From PXAP01 sp046483315 (GTDB lineage: Bacteria; Bacteroidota; Bacteroidia; Bacteroidales; PUMT01), in NCBI GenBank assembly GCA_046483315.1, contig JAWODJ010000058.1:175643-239642 (forward strand): a stretch of DNA of 64,000 nucleotides. The letters run 5' to 3'. A program made the position numbers and the translations under genes. The notes below the pieces were generated by a model that was not told the DNA's origin, did no database searches, and saw nothing but the letters and a program-made list of their open reading frames with translations. Of the stretch, positions 27,295 through 36,278 are shown one piece after another (within the stretch, counting starts at the first letter, position 1; every line of letters starts with the position of its first letter).

Positions 27295-27717
27295 CGTTAA
27301 TGATTTAAATGTTAGCCATTGTACAGTTAATTACCATATACTAACACAATATAATCAGATATGTTCAAATGATATTTTTTTGAAATGTGAAGTGCCGGCT
27401 CCCCTGTAGCTACTTATGGTGTAATGAAAGATCTGTCATGTCTTTTTAACCAAAAATCTTAATTATGCCTCTTATTTGTTCCGGTTAAAATATTATTTGT
27501 CAGGTAAATTTTTGGATTACCCACATAAAGCGGTTTGTTTATGGAAAAACCCGGGTAATTGTAACCTATTAAACCATTCTAACGTTATTTAGATTAGCAA
27601 TATTTATGATTTTATGTGCCCGGTTTTATTACAGGAACGGGAAGGCATAAATAAGTACTTTTTTTATATGTATATATATTGTTTCGGTAATTTTTGTTAT
27701 TTTGCCTTGTAATTAAA
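27295..27717. other. Divergent gap between the exported sod gene and the PorP/SprF gene
   Basis: No gene is visible in this 423-bp AT-rich stretch. It must hold the promoter of the minus-strand sod gene and of the plus-strand PorP/SprF gene. I found no pair of boxes matching TTG-N17-23-TAnnTTTG; the nearest forms have the wrong spacing inside the -7 box. Confidence 0.45.
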
Positions 27718-28749
27718 ATGCTTTTTAGATTAACATATAGATTGACAGGGTTAAAGCAACTACCTGTTGTTATAATTTTATTTATCCTGTTTTCCGGCGG
27801 CCTTAAGGCGCAGGATCCTCAGTTTTCCCAGTTCTATGCAAATCCGCTTTATCTTGCACCCTCTTTTGCCGGTCTTACCGAGGGAAGCCGGATAGGTGGG
27901 AATTACCGTAACCAGTGGCCACAGCTTCCCGGTAAATTTGTTACGTACACTTTTTCATACGACCACTGGTTTGATCAGTATGACAGTGGTGCTGGTATTC
28001 TTTTCATGCAGGATATGGCAGGCAGCGGAAACCTGCGGACGACAAACATTGGCGTTCAGTATTCGTATGATTTTCCTGTCAACCCGGAATGGCATATGAG
28101 ACCCGGTGTACATTTCTTTTACACCGAACGTGCCATTGATTTTGATAAACTTATATTCAGTGACCAGATAACCCCCGATGGTCAGCGGCCAACTACAATA
28201 GAGATTCCTCCCCTGAGCAGAAGAGGCGGAATCGACTTCTCTACTTCTGCGATGGTTTATTCTGAACAGTACTGGTTCGGTGTCAACATCGATCATCTTC
28301 TCAGGCCCAATCACTCGCTGTATGAATTTGAAGGTGATGATGCTGCCAATGCATTTGTTCCGGTTAAATATTCCGTCTTCGGCGGAACCAAGTTTTCCCG
28401 CGGCGGGAGACTTATAAGGAGGCTTGAAGAGAGCCTTCAGGTTGCTTTTCTGTTTAAGCAACAGGGTCCTTTCAATCAGTTTGATCTCGGTTTTTACTGG
28501 TACAGGAATCCCCTGGTGGTAGGAGCATGGTACAGGGGTATACCCGGCCTCAGCTCCGGCGGACAGGATGCGGCAATATTTCTGGTGGGATATAAGATCG
28601 ACCAGTTTAACATTGGTTACAGTTTTGATTTTCCAATCTCCATGCTTCTGGGTTCAACAGGGGGGGCACATGAAATATCCATTACATATTCATGGACAAC
28701 TATACGTATCCCCAAAAAACCCAGGATGGTACCCTGCCCGGAGTTTTGA
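27718..28749 (+). CDS. PorP/SprF-family type IX secretion outer-membrane protein
   Basis: The product is an outer-membrane beta-barrel of the PorP/SprF family, found with type IX secretion and with the SprB adhesin system. After a signal peptide ending in GLKAQ the mature part starts DPQFSQFYANPLYLAPSFAG, the family hallmark, and amphipathic strands follow to a C-terminus rich in aromatic residues. The ATG at 27718 gives 343 residues; the longer frame would start at TTG at 27694. No large SprB-like adhesin is adjacent here, so this is likely one of several stand-alone paralogues. It may be in a group with the following OmpH/Skp-like gene, but the latter has its own promoter. Confidence 0.88.
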   Translation: MLFRLTYRLTGLKQLPVVIILFILFSGGLKAQDPQFSQFYANPLYLAPSFAGLTEGSRIGGNYRNQWPQLPGKFVTYTFSYDHWFDQYDSGAGILFMQDMAGSGNLRTTNIGVQYSYDFPVNPEWHMRPGVHFFYTERAIDFDKLIFSDQITPDGQRPTTIEIPPLSRRGGIDFSTSAMVYSEQYWFGVNIDHLLRPNHSLYEFEGDDAANAFVPVKYSVFGGTKFSRGGRLIRRLEESLQVAFLFKQQGPFNQFDLGFYWYRNPLVVGAWYRGIPGLSSGGQDAAIFLVGYKIDQFNIGYSFDFPISMLLGSTGGAHEISITYSWTTIRIPKKPRMVPCPEF

Positions 28750-28790
28750 TCTTTTTTAACTTTATTTGACATCGGCCTTCTATTTTTTGG

Positions 28791-28821
28791 TTGTGAAATC
28801 CATAAAAATCTTGTAGGTTTG
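28791..28821 (+). promoter_or_regulatory. Bacteroidota-type promoter of the OmpH/Skp-like gene
   Basis: TTG (28791-28793), 20 bases, then TAGGTTTG (28814-28821) match the Bacteroidota -33/-7 pattern. The predicted leader to the ATG at 28909 is about 80 bases. Pattern only. Confidence 0.5.
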
Positions 28822-28908
28822 TAAACTTTAACTGCCCTGATTTTACGGGTAATTATAACATGGTGTTTTTGTACTTAATCCGGATTTTATAATTAACTAT
28901 TTTAAATA

Positions 28909-29520
28909 ATGAAGAATTTATCACTGATAATTAATGTTGTTCTGGGAATTGCCGTTGCCGTGCTTTACGTATTGCATTTTACTTCACCGCGCCTTCCCGA
29001 AGAGATCCGGTCGGGGTACGAAGAGGAAGGAGAATATGTACCCGGATCACTGGAGATCGTATATGTTAACTTTGACACGTTGCTGAATAATTATGATATG
29101 TATTTTGATCTTCAGAAACAGTTTCTTGAAAAGCAGCAGACACTTGAAGGCGAACTCAACACCAGTTCACGTTCGTATGAGCGAGAGGTAGTTGATTTTC
29201 AGGATAAGGTTCAGAAAGGCCTGGTAACGCGGTCGCAGGCTCAGCAGATGGAGCTTGAGCTTATGCAGGTACAGCAGGAACTGGTGGATCAGCGTGATGA
29301 ATATTCCAGGGAACTGATGGAGGAAGAGCAGGTAATGAACAGGCAGCTTCAGCACAGTATTTATGATTTTCTGGATGAATACAATAAGGAGCATAATTAC
29401 CATTATATTCTGAGCCATTCTTTTGGAGGCCCCTTTCTTTATACCGATAAGGACCTTAATATCACCAGGGATGTAATAGACAGGCTGAATAGTCAATACC
29501 GTCAAAGCATGCAGAGGTAG
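28909..29520 (+). CDS. OmpH/Skp-family periplasmic chaperone-like protein
   Basis: The 203-residue protein starts with a hydrophobic segment (about residues 4-24) that may be an uncleaved anchor, then EIVYVNFDTLLNNYDMYFD (about 49-67), the OmpH signature around the first strand, and a long coiled coil (about 68-155). A beta strand region at the end (about 163-190) completes the Skp fold. Skp proteins hold unfolded outer-membrane proteins in the periplasm. It is upstream of a glycosyltransferase gene by 14 bp and downstream of a beta-barrel gene. Confidence 0.82.
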   Translation: MKNLSLIINVVLGIAVAVLYVLHFTSPRLPEEIRSGYEEEGEYVPGSLEIVYVNFDTLLNNYDMYFDLQKQFLEKQQTLEGELNTSSRSYEREVVDFQDKVQKGLVTRSQAQQMELELMQVQQELVDQRDEYSRELMEEEQVMNRQLQHSIYDFLDEYNKEHNYHYILSHSFGGPFLYTDKDLNITRDVIDRLNSQYRQSMQR

Positions 29521-29534
29521 GGAGATATCCTGTT

Positions 29535-30803
29535 ATGGCTTTTGCCTCATATTACCTGGGGAAACACTTCCATTATAAACCCTTTATTCATGAGGAGCCG
29601 GTACCCGGAACCTCACTGGCAGTTGTCATACCCAGTTTCAATGAACCTGATATCCTGACGCCCCTGCAATCACTTTATAATGCAGACCGGCCATCTTTTC
29701 CCGTTGAGGTTATTGTCACAGTAAATTCACCGGAAAGTGCCGGCAATAATGTTTTTGAACAAAACAGGAAAACTGTTATTCAGGTACGGGACTGGAGCAG
29801 GAGGAACTCCCGGGATAATTTCATGGTGCATGTGATGGATGTGCCCCCCTTCCCCAAAAAACATGCAGGTGCGGGTTATGCACGTAAAACCGGAATGGAT
29901 GAGGCCCTGTACAGGTTTAATTCCCTGGGTAACGAAAAAGGCATAATTGTATCTTTCGACGCTGATTCAACATGCGACACCAATTATTTTACCGGACTCG
30001 AGAAATGCTTCTCTTTCGATGAACCAAACGGATGTACAATATATTTTGAACATCCGCTTGACATTCATGATCAGTCACCGCTTCTTTGCAGTGCGATAAC
30101 CGAATATGAACTTTACCTCAGGTATTATGTTGAAGCAATGAGAATGGCCGGTTTTCCTTTTGCCTTTCATACCATTGGAAGCTGTTTCGCCGTGAATGCA
30201 AAAATATATGCAACCCAGGGCGGGATGAACAGGAAAACGGCAGGAGAGGACTTTTATTTTTTGCATAAGTTGTTTCCCCTGGGGTATTTTACCGAGTTGA
30301 ATAACACCCGTGTAGTCCCTTCTTCCAGGGTATCGGACAGGGTTCCTTTTGGTACAGGCGCTACAATGAAAAAGTTTGCCGCCGGCCGCCGGTATGCCCT
30401 GAAAACCTATCCCCTTGAGTCTTTTGATGATTTGGCTGTGCTTTTTTCATTAATACACGGGTTCTTCGGAGCTTCAAAAAAAGACACAACAGACATCTTG
30501 AAAACTCTTCCCGTTTGCCTGAAAAACTTTCTTACAGATAATGGTTTTACCGATGCGGTTCTTCAGATGAATATTCACTCTGCAGAGCCGAGAACTTTCA
30601 GGAAAAGATTCTTTGCCTGGTTCAATGCCTTTCGCCTGCTTAAGTTTTTAAATTATTGCCGTGAAAATTACCGTGAAGATCAGTCTGTCACCGGGCCGGC
30701 GTCAACTCTCATTGAAAGACTGGGAAAGAAACCGGGCAGCCAAAGCAGGGACTTACTCCTCCAGTACCGGGAACTCCAAAGAAATGTTACCTGGAAATGC
30801 TGA
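29535..30803 (+). CDS. Family 2-type glycosyltransferase
   Basis: The 422-residue protein has the GT-A fold opening SLAVVIPSFNEPDILTPLQS (about residues 27-46), an acidic DADS motif (about 143-146) for metal and nucleotide-sugar binding, and AGEDFYFLHKL (about 236-246), the usual acceptor-side ED motif. No membrane segments are clear, so it is probably cytoplasmic or peripheral. Donor and acceptor are unknown. It starts 14 bp after the OmpH/Skp-like gene and ends convergent with the DivIC-like gene. Confidence 0.8.
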   Translation: MAFASYYLGKHFHYKPFIHEEPVPGTSLAVVIPSFNEPDILTPLQSLYNADRPSFPVEVIVTVNSPESAGNNVFEQNRKTVIQVRDWSRRNSRDNFMVHVMDVPPFPKKHAGAGYARKTGMDEALYRFNSLGNEKGIIVSFDADSTCDTNYFTGLEKCFSFDEPNGCTIYFEHPLDIHDQSPLLCSAITEYELYLRYYVEAMRMAGFPFAFHTIGSCFAVNAKIYATQGGMNRKTAGEDFYFLHKLFPLGYFTELNNTRVVPSSRVSDRVPFGTGATMKKFAAGRRYALKTYPLESFDDLAVLFSLIHGFFGASKKDTTDILKTLPVCLKNFLTDNGFTDAVLQMNIHSAEPRTFRKRFFAWFNAFRLLKFLNYCRENYREDQSVTGPASTLIERLGKKPGSQSRDLLLQYRELQRNVTWKC

Positions 30804-30822
30804 CTGATTAAATATTTACTGC

Positions 30823-31122
30823 TTAATCCTCAAACTCAATGATGAATATCTCCTCATTTTCACGTTTCATCAGATATTGCTCCCTGGCAAATTTTTCAAG
30901 GTTATCATCATTTGTCCGGAGTTCATTCATCCGGATGGAATCTTCTGTTATTCTCTCCCTGAAGTACTGTTTATCCTTTTCCAGCTGCCGTATGTTACGG
31001 TGACTTATGTACCGGTCAACCAGGTTGTTCTGGTCAAAAAACAATATCCAGACAAAGAAAACAAGAAAACTGAGCAAATACTTGTTTTTAAGGTATGGAA
31101 GCAGTTTTTTCCAGATTCTCAT
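30823..31122 (-). CDS. DivIC/FtsB-family septum formation initiator
   Basis: The 99-residue protein has one membrane helix (about residues 12-30) followed by a coiled coil (about 40-70) and a region with RTNDDNLEKFAREQYLMKR (about 69-87), the signature of the septum formation initiator family. Such proteins join FtsL and FtsQ in the divisome. Length fits. It lies alone on the minus strand between a glycosyltransferase gene and pruA. Confidence 0.9.
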   Translation of the reverse strand: MRIWKKLLPYLKNKYLLSFLVFFVWILFFDQNNLVDRYISHRNIRQLEKDKQYFRERITEDSIRMNELRTNDDNLEKFAREQYLMKRENEEIFIIEFED

Positions 31123-31223
31123 ATTTGAGTTTTAGGAATGGATCCGTATACAAAATTATAATTAATTAAGAAAGAAATATAAACTGTATGATATCTTTTT
31201 ATGAACATTGCATCAACCGGCTG

Positions 31224-32855
31224 TTAATCTTCTTCCTGATGGGGATAGCGGTAATCCTCAGGCGGCAGAAAAGACTCCTTTATCGTTCGCGGAGAAACCC
31301 AGCGCTGAAGGTTGAGTATTGACCCTGCCTTGTCATTGGTGCCTGAACCGCGTGAGCCACCAAAAGGCTGATGCCCTACTACTGAACCTGTGGGTTTATC
31401 GTTTATATAAAAGTTGCCAGCCGTATTTATCAGTTTTTTCGAAGCCAGGTTAATTGCGCTTCTGTCTTTTGCGAAAACAGCCCCGGTAAGACCGTAAACC
31501 GATGTGCGGTCAATCAGGTCAAGTGTTTCTTCATAATCACCGTCTTCAAAAACATATATGGTTAGTATAGGACCAAAAAGTTCGTGTATCATAGTAAAAT
31601 GACAGGGATCGGTAGTTACAATAACAGTGGGGTCGATAAAATATCCTTTTGATTTGTTATAACTACCCCCTGTAATTATTTCAACTTCCTCGTCGTTTTT
31701 AACTTTATCAATCACCCTGGTTAGTTTATTAAAGGCTGCTTCATCAATAACAGCGGTGAGAAAATTGGTAAAATTCTCCGGTCCGCCGATTTTGAATGAA
31801 CTTATCTGCTCCAGCATGAGCTTTCGGACTTCACCCCATACAGAACGGGAGATGTAGGCGCGGGAGGCGGCTGAACATTTCTGACCCTGATACTCGAATG
31901 CTCCCCTGGATAGTGCTGTGGCTACCTGGGAGGGTTTTGCAGAAGCATGGGCAAGCACATAATCCTTACCTCCTGTTTCTCCGACAATTCTGGGATATGA
32001 ACGGTATTTCTGTATGTTGTTACCGATAATTTTCCAGATGTTCCTGAATACTTCGGTTGATCCGGTGAAATGTATGCCGGCAAAATCCCTGTGCGAGAAT
32101 ATAATATCTCCGGCAACCGGTCCTTTTACATAGATCAGGTTTATTACCCCTTCGGGAAGCCCTGCCTCCATTAGTATTTCCATGATGATCCTTGCCGAAT
32201 ATATCTGGGTATTAGCAGGCTTCCAGACCACTACGTTGCCCATCATTGCCGGTGCAGTAGGCAGGTTCCCCGCAATGGCGGTAAAATTGAACGGACTCAA
32301 TGCAAATATGAAACCCTCAAGCGGCCTTTGTTCCAGTCTGTTCCATGCATCGGGTGCTGATTTGGGCTGAAGCAGGAATAATTCCGTCATATACTGAACA
32401 TTGTACCTGAGAAAGTCCACAAGCTCGCATACGGCGTCTATCTCGGACTGGTAGGCTGTTTTTGACTGGGCGAGCATGGTGGCAGCATTAATCTTTGCCC
32501 TGTATGGTCCCGCTATCATGGCCGCAGCCTTGAGGAAAATTGCTGCCCTTTCCCGCCAGGGCATTGCTGCCCAGCTCTTTCGTGCCTTAATGGCAGAGTC
32601 TATTGCCAGGGTTACGTGTTCAGCTTCACCCTGGTGATAATGGCCAAGTACATGATTGATGTCATGGGGCGGATTTATGGGAACCGTATTGCCTGTTCTT
32701 ACCTCTTTACCGTTAATGTACATGGGAATATCGATATGTTCCGACCTGGCACGCTCTATCTCCTTTTTCAGTTCATCTCTTTCCGGTGTTCCCGGAGCAT
32801 AAGTCTTTGGCGTTTCATTAACGGCTTCGGGTACTGAATATATTTTCTGTTGCAT
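31224..32855 (-). CDS. pruA: L-glutamate gamma-semialdehyde dehydrogenase (1-pyrroline-5-carboxylate dehydrogenase)
   Basis: The enzyme oxidises glutamate semialdehyde to glutamate with NAD+, the last step of proline use. The 543-residue aldehyde dehydrogenase has the catalytic Cys in YQGQKCSAASRAY, the conserved Glu in VGETGGKD, and the C-terminal block FGGSRGSGTNDKAG typical of the single-domain type, close to mammalian ALDH4. No proline dehydrogenase gene is near. Two copies of a 98-bp repeat lie upstream of its start. Confidence 0.94.
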   Translation of the reverse strand: MQQKIYSVPEAVNETPKTYAPGTPERDELKKEIERARSEHIDIPMYINGKEVRTGNTVPINPPHDINHVLGHYHQGEAEHVTLAIDSAIKARKSWAAMPWRERAAIFLKAAAMIAGPYRAKINAATMLAQSKTAYQSEIDAVCELVDFLRYNVQYMTELFLLQPKSAPDAWNRLEQRPLEGFIFALSPFNFTAIAGNLPTAPAMMGNVVVWKPANTQIYSARIIMEILMEAGLPEGVINLIYVKGPVAGDIIFSHRDFAGIHFTGSTEVFRNIWKIIGNNIQKYRSYPRIVGETGGKDYVLAHASAKPSQVATALSRGAFEYQGQKCSAASRAYISRSVWGEVRKLMLEQISSFKIGGPENFTNFLTAVIDEAAFNKLTRVIDKVKNDEEVEIITGGSYNKSKGYFIDPTVIVTTDPCHFTMIHELFGPILTIYVFEDGDYEETLDLIDRTSVYGLTGAVFAKDRSAINLASKKLINTAGNFYINDKPTGSVVGHQPFGGSRGSGTNDKAGSILNLQRWVSPRTIKESFLPPEDYRYPHQEED

Positions 32856-32879
32856 AATACAGGATTTTTTTTAAGAAAT

Positions 32880-32977
32880 ACAAAATTTTGATTTACAGTC
32901 GGAACCGCTTCGCTTTCACATAAAATTTTTTCATCTGTCTTTGTGTAATTTCAGATAAAAAAATTTCATGTTCATTT
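32880..32977. repeat. 98-bp direct repeat, copy 1, with internal hairpin
   Basis: This copy starts 25 bp upstream of the pruA ATG. It matches 33014-33111 except for one base (T at 32892, C in the other copy). Inside, arms 32919-32937 and 32952-32970 form a 19-bp stem with two mismatched positions that can wobble pair in one orientation, around a 14-base loop. Its role is unknown. Confidence 0.85.
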
Positions 32978-33013
32978 CTCCTGTAAAAAAGTCAAATTTT
33001 TTTTAAAAAAGTT

Positions 33014-33111
33014 ACAAAATTTTGACTTACAGTCGGAACCGCTTCGCTTTCACATAAAATTTTTTCATCTGTCTTTGTGTAATTTCAGATAAAAAAATTT
33101 CATGTTCATTT
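33014..33111. repeat. 98-bp direct repeat, copy 2, with internal hairpin
   Basis: Second copy, 36 bp after the first, with the same hairpin (arms 33053-33071 and 33086-33104). The A/T-rich sequence before each copy is also similar, so the unit may be a tandem duplication with a 134-bp period. It could be a duplicated leader of pruA or two copies of a genome-wide repeat. Confidence 0.85.
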
Positions 33112-33241
33112 GCTGATGGAGTATATAATAATTTTAATGTCCCGTCCATATGTTATTTCAACGAAAATAATAACAAAATTAACATGTATTATGTTGCAGG
33201 AGTATGATTATTTCCAGGCTGAATTATCATAGTCGTTTTGT

Positions 33242-34513
33242 TTAATCGAATAAACCGGGCAGATACAGGGAAAGGGCAGGAATATAGGTAACCAGCAGCA
33301 GTATGATTAAACTTACCATCAGAAAAGGTAATCCTGCCTTTGCAACCTTTTCAAGGGATACTTTCCCTATTCCTGATGCAACGAACAAACAGACTCCGAC
33401 GGGTGGTGTGTTTAATCCTATTATCAGGTTCAGCACTGCAATGACAGAAAACTGTATGGGATCGACACCGGCAAATATTGCAACTTTAAGCAGTATAGGA
33501 TAAACAATAAGCAGGGCTGCGATGGTCTCCATGAAAGAGCCAATAATTATCAACAATATATTGATAAGCAGCAGCAGCAGGAATTTATTTCCGGTAATTG
33601 TAAGTAAGAATTCAGCAAGATTTTGCGGGATCTGCTCACTTACCAGGATCCATCCGAAAAGATTGGCAAAACCTACCAGCAACATTAAAGAGGCTGTTGT
33701 ACCTGCCGATGTGGTCATGACAGAGGAGAGGCTTTTCCATGTAAGGGTTTTATAGATTAATGTACCGATAAGAAGGGCATACAGGACTGCTACTACCGAA
33801 GCTTCTGTCGGGGTAAAAACCCCGCTGATTATTCCAAAAAGAATAAGGAATGTCATAAACAGGGCCCAGAATGCATGAATAAGGCTTTTCCCACGGTTTT
33901 TCCATGTGGCTTTGGGCTGCCTGGGATGGTTTTTTTTCTTTGAAATCGTATAGGATACAATCATAAACCCTGCTGCGAGCAGGATTCCGGGTATTGCACC
34001 TGCAACAAATAATTTTCCTATGGAAAGGCCGGTAAGTGAGCCGGCAATAATCATAGGGAGACTGGGTGGTATGATAGGTCCTATGGTAGATGATGATGCA
34101 GTAACAGCACAGGCAAATCCGGCATCATAGCCTTCTTTTTTCATTGCCGGTATCATTACCGACCCTATTGACGCCGTATCGGAAATTGCCGTACCTGAAA
34201 TACCTGAAAAAACCATAGATGCCCCTATGTTTGCAAGCGACAGTCCGCCCCTTATATGGCCCAGCAGGTGGTTACAGAATTTAATGATCCTGTCCGTCAT
34301 ACCGCAGCTGTTCATGAGATTCCCTGCAAGGATAAACCCGGGAATACTGAGCAGGACAAAGACATCAATGCCGGAATACATCTTCAGGGGCATTATGATC
34401 AGGGGATATCCTGAAAAAAGGATATATGTAAGCGTGGATATTCCGAGTGCAAATGCAATTGGGAATCGCAGGAAAAGCAAAAGAAAGAAGATGAGAAATA
34501 ACAGCCAGATCAT
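33242..34513 (-). CDS. TRAP transporter large permease subunit (DctM type)
   Basis: The 423-residue membrane protein has about twelve hydrophobic segments and the DctM family blocks SIPGFILAGNLM, SGSGTA-like SGISGTAISDTASIGSVMIP and ATIGPIIPPSLPMI-like TIGPIIPPSLPMIIAG. It forms the main transport channel of a TRAP system and runs on a Na+ gradient, which fits the Na+-NQR in this window. Its start overlaps the small subunit stop by four bases. Substrate is probably an organic acid, as for most TRAP systems, but cannot be fixed. Confidence 0.93.
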   Translation of the reverse strand: MIWLLFLIFFLLLFLRFPIAFALGISTLTYILFSGYPLIIMPLKMYSGIDVFVLLSIPGFILAGNLMNSCGMTDRIIKFCNHLLGHIRGGLSLANIGASMVFSGISGTAISDTASIGSVMIPAMKKEGYDAGFACAVTASSSTIGPIIPPSLPMIIAGSLTGLSIGKLFVAGAIPGILLAAGFMIVSYTISKKKNHPRQPKATWKNRGKSLIHAFWALFMTFLILFGIISGVFTPTEASVVAVLYALLIGTLIYKTLTWKSLSSVMTTSAGTTASLMLLVGFANLFGWILVSEQIPQNLAEFLLTITGNKFLLLLLINILLIIIGSFMETIAALLIVYPILLKVAIFAGVDPIQFSVIAVLNLIIGLNTPPVGVCLFVASGIGKVSLEKVAKAGLPFLMVSLIILLLVTYIPALSLYLPGLFD

Positions 34514-34989
34514 AATTGATTTCGGTTAGGGCCTTTTAATGTATTAAGGATATTTTCAAGAGTGAAAATGAATATTGCCAGTCCGATTATTACAATGCTG
34601 AAAAATACAAATCCCATGGAGATTTCAAGGGCGGGGGACTGCTCATCAAGACCCATCCTGACAAATTGCAGACTATGTATTATCAGTATAACGGAGAAGA
34701 CCGTTATAATAAGGTCAGTGAATAATTGCAAAAATTTTTCAGGCAGGGGGGCGAGATATTTGTCTATCAGATTCAGACTGATAAAATCTCCGTTCCTGAT
34801 CCCTGTTCCTGTCCCGAAAGCAACCGAGTAGATAAAAAATATTCTGGCCGCCTCTTCGGTCCAGTGCAGGGTACTCTCCATGAAGAACCGGGTGAATACC
34901 TGCAGTCCCACCACAATGATCATAGCTCCAAGGCTTATCATTGACCCTGCGGCAAACAGTTTATAAATCCTTATTGTAGTCCGCATCAT
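34510..34989 (-). CDS. TRAP transporter small permease subunit (DctQ type)
   Basis: A 159-residue protein with four membrane helices and the DctQ pattern RFFMESTLHWTEEAARIFFI (about residues 34-53). It pairs with the large permease. It overlaps its neighbours on both sides: 29 bp with the end of the binding-protein gene and 4 bp with the large-permease gene, so the three are translated from one message. Confidence 0.9.
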   Translation of the reverse strand: MMRTTIRIYKLFAAGSMISLGAMIIVVGLQVFTRFFMESTLHWTEEAARIFFIYSVAFGTGTGIRNGDFISLNLIDKYLAPLPEKFLQLFTDLIITVFSVILIIHSLQFVRMGLDEQSPALEISMGFVFFSIVIIGLAIFIFTLENILNTLKGPNRNQL

Positions 34990-35962
34990 CGGTTTCTATA
35001 CTTGTAATTTTAAGGTAGAGTTGTTTGTACTCCTCGGGCAGTATTTCCAGAACGGTTGCTTCTGCTTTTTCCCTGAATGCTTCGGTATCAGGTTCGATAA
35101 ATATCATACCCCTCTCTTCAAGTTGCCGGCGAAGAATTTCCTCCTGTTTTTCAAATTCTCTTTCATGATAATTTTGCATTGCCTTTCCTGCTTTCAACAC
35201 TTTCTCCTGCAGGTCATCAGGAAGTGCCCTGTACTGATTCTCGCCGATAACCACATATATCCATCCTGTAACGTGCCGTGTGAGGTTGAGGTATCTTTGC
35301 ACCTCATAAAAGCCTGCGCTGTATATCAGGGCAAACGGATTTTCCTGTGCCTCCACTGTGCCCTGCTGCAGTGCGGTGAATACCTCCGAAAAAGTCATCG
35401 GCGTGGGTTTTGCTCCGAGCGCCTGCCAGACTCTCACAAAAAGAGGCACATTAGGCACTCTCAGTACCATTCCCCCGAGGTCTTCAGGAGTAAGGACGGG
35501 CCGGTTGGAAGTGAGATGGCGCGGACCGCGTTCAAAATATCCCAAGGGCCTGAGGCCTATGGTGCTGATCATTTCATCTTCTATCTCCCTGCCAATTTCC
35601 CCGTCAACAACCTTTCTCAGATGATCCGAATCTCTTATAAGATAAGGTACTGCCAGAAATGCTGTTATACCTGCCCAGTTTTGCATACTTTCTCCTGTAA
35701 TTGTCATCTCAACAATACCGGCCCTGATACTTCGTATCATATCGAGTTCCCCTCCCAGCTGCTCGGATGGATAGACCCTTGTTTCAATTCGTCCGGCTGA
35801 CAACGAATCAAGGGCGCGGGCAAAAAAGAGTGCCGATCTGTGCCAGATATCCTGTTCATTGCCCTGATGCCCGAACCTGAATATGTATTCGGGTTTTTCA
35901 CCGGCTTGCTGACAGGAGCTTATTACCGATATCAGTAATATAAGGTACGGGATAATCTTCAT
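34961..35962 (-). CDS. TRAP transporter substrate-binding lipoprotein (DctP type)
   Basis: The periplasmic binding protein has the DctP fold, with FRFGHQGNEQD near the start, GIVEMTITGESMQNW and LRVPNVPLFVRVWQALGAKP (about residues 150-170 counting from this start), where the conserved Arg binds the carboxylate of the substrate. The ATG at 35962 gives 333 residues with a compact signal MKIIPYLILLISVISSC ending in a lipobox Cys. A further ATG at 36013 follows the upstream ThiS/MoaD stop by 5 bp, with GGAGG just before it, but that GGAGG is the codons of the carrier's obligatory Gly-Gly end, so it is weak evidence. The protein is likely tethered to the membrane. Confidence 0.88.
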   Translation of the reverse strand: MKIIPYLILLISVISSCQQAGEKPEYIFRFGHQGNEQDIWHRSALFFARALDSLSAGRIETRVYPSEQLGGELDMIRSIRAGIVEMTITGESMQNWAGITAFLAVPYLIRDSDHLRKVVDGEIGREIEDEMISTIGLRPLGYFERGPRHLTSNRPVLTPEDLGGMVLRVPNVPLFVRVWQALGAKPTPMTFSEVFTALQQGTVEAQENPFALIYSAGFYEVQRYLNLTRHVTGWIYVVIGENQYRALPDDLQEKVLKAGKAMQNYHEREFEKQEEILRRQLEERGMIFIEPDTEAFREKAEATVLEILPEEYKQLYLKITSIETDDADYNKDL

Positions 35963-36018
35963 TAACCCATTTGTTTTCCGGAGAATTACTCCATTTTCTA
36001 TGCTCCTCACCATAATTT

Positions 36019-36222
36019 CTATCCTCCCGAAATAAGATGCAGAACACTTACATTGTCGCCCTCAGTAATTACTGTTGTGTCATAAGCCTCTTTTCTGACA
36101 AGTTTATTATTTACTTTTATAACCAGCATTTTGAATGTGAAGTTTTTTTCTATCAGCAGTTCACTGATAGTCATCTCGTCTTTATAAAATTTTTCTTCCC
36201 TGTTATTTAGTATTATCGTCAT
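36019..36222 (-). CDS. ThiS/MoaD-family sulfur carrier protein
   Basis: The 67-residue beta-grasp protein ends in the essential Gly-Gly (LHLISGG), which is adenylated and then loaded with sulfur. ThiS serves thiamin synthesis and MoaD serves molybdopterin synthesis. Here there are no thiamin genes, while the neighbours are a ThiF/MoeB-like enzyme, an aldehyde ferredoxin oxidoreductase and the moa/moe genes, so I favour a role in pterin cofactor synthesis. It is annotated by family only. It is followed at once by the TRAP genes on the same strand, which may be an accident of packing. Confidence 0.85.
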   Translation of the reverse strand: MTIILNNREEKFYKDEMTISELLIEKNFTFKMLVIKVNNKLVRKEAYDTTVITEGDNVSVLHLISGG

Positions 36223-36278
36223 TGTTACCGTTGACTTTAAAGATTTATTTCAAACTGAACCTTCCGCCTTATTCATAT

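Noticed and set aside
33112..33241. Search for a further copy of the 98-bp repeat or a small gene here
   Set aside because: No third copy and no ORF with plausible start and composition was found.
35962..36028. Shine-Dalgarno-like GGAGG before the ATG at 36013, suggesting a longer DctP start
   Set aside because: The GGAGG is made by the obligatory Gly-Gly codons of the upstream ThiS/MoaD gene, so it would be there anyway; the shorter start gives a clean lipoprotein signal.
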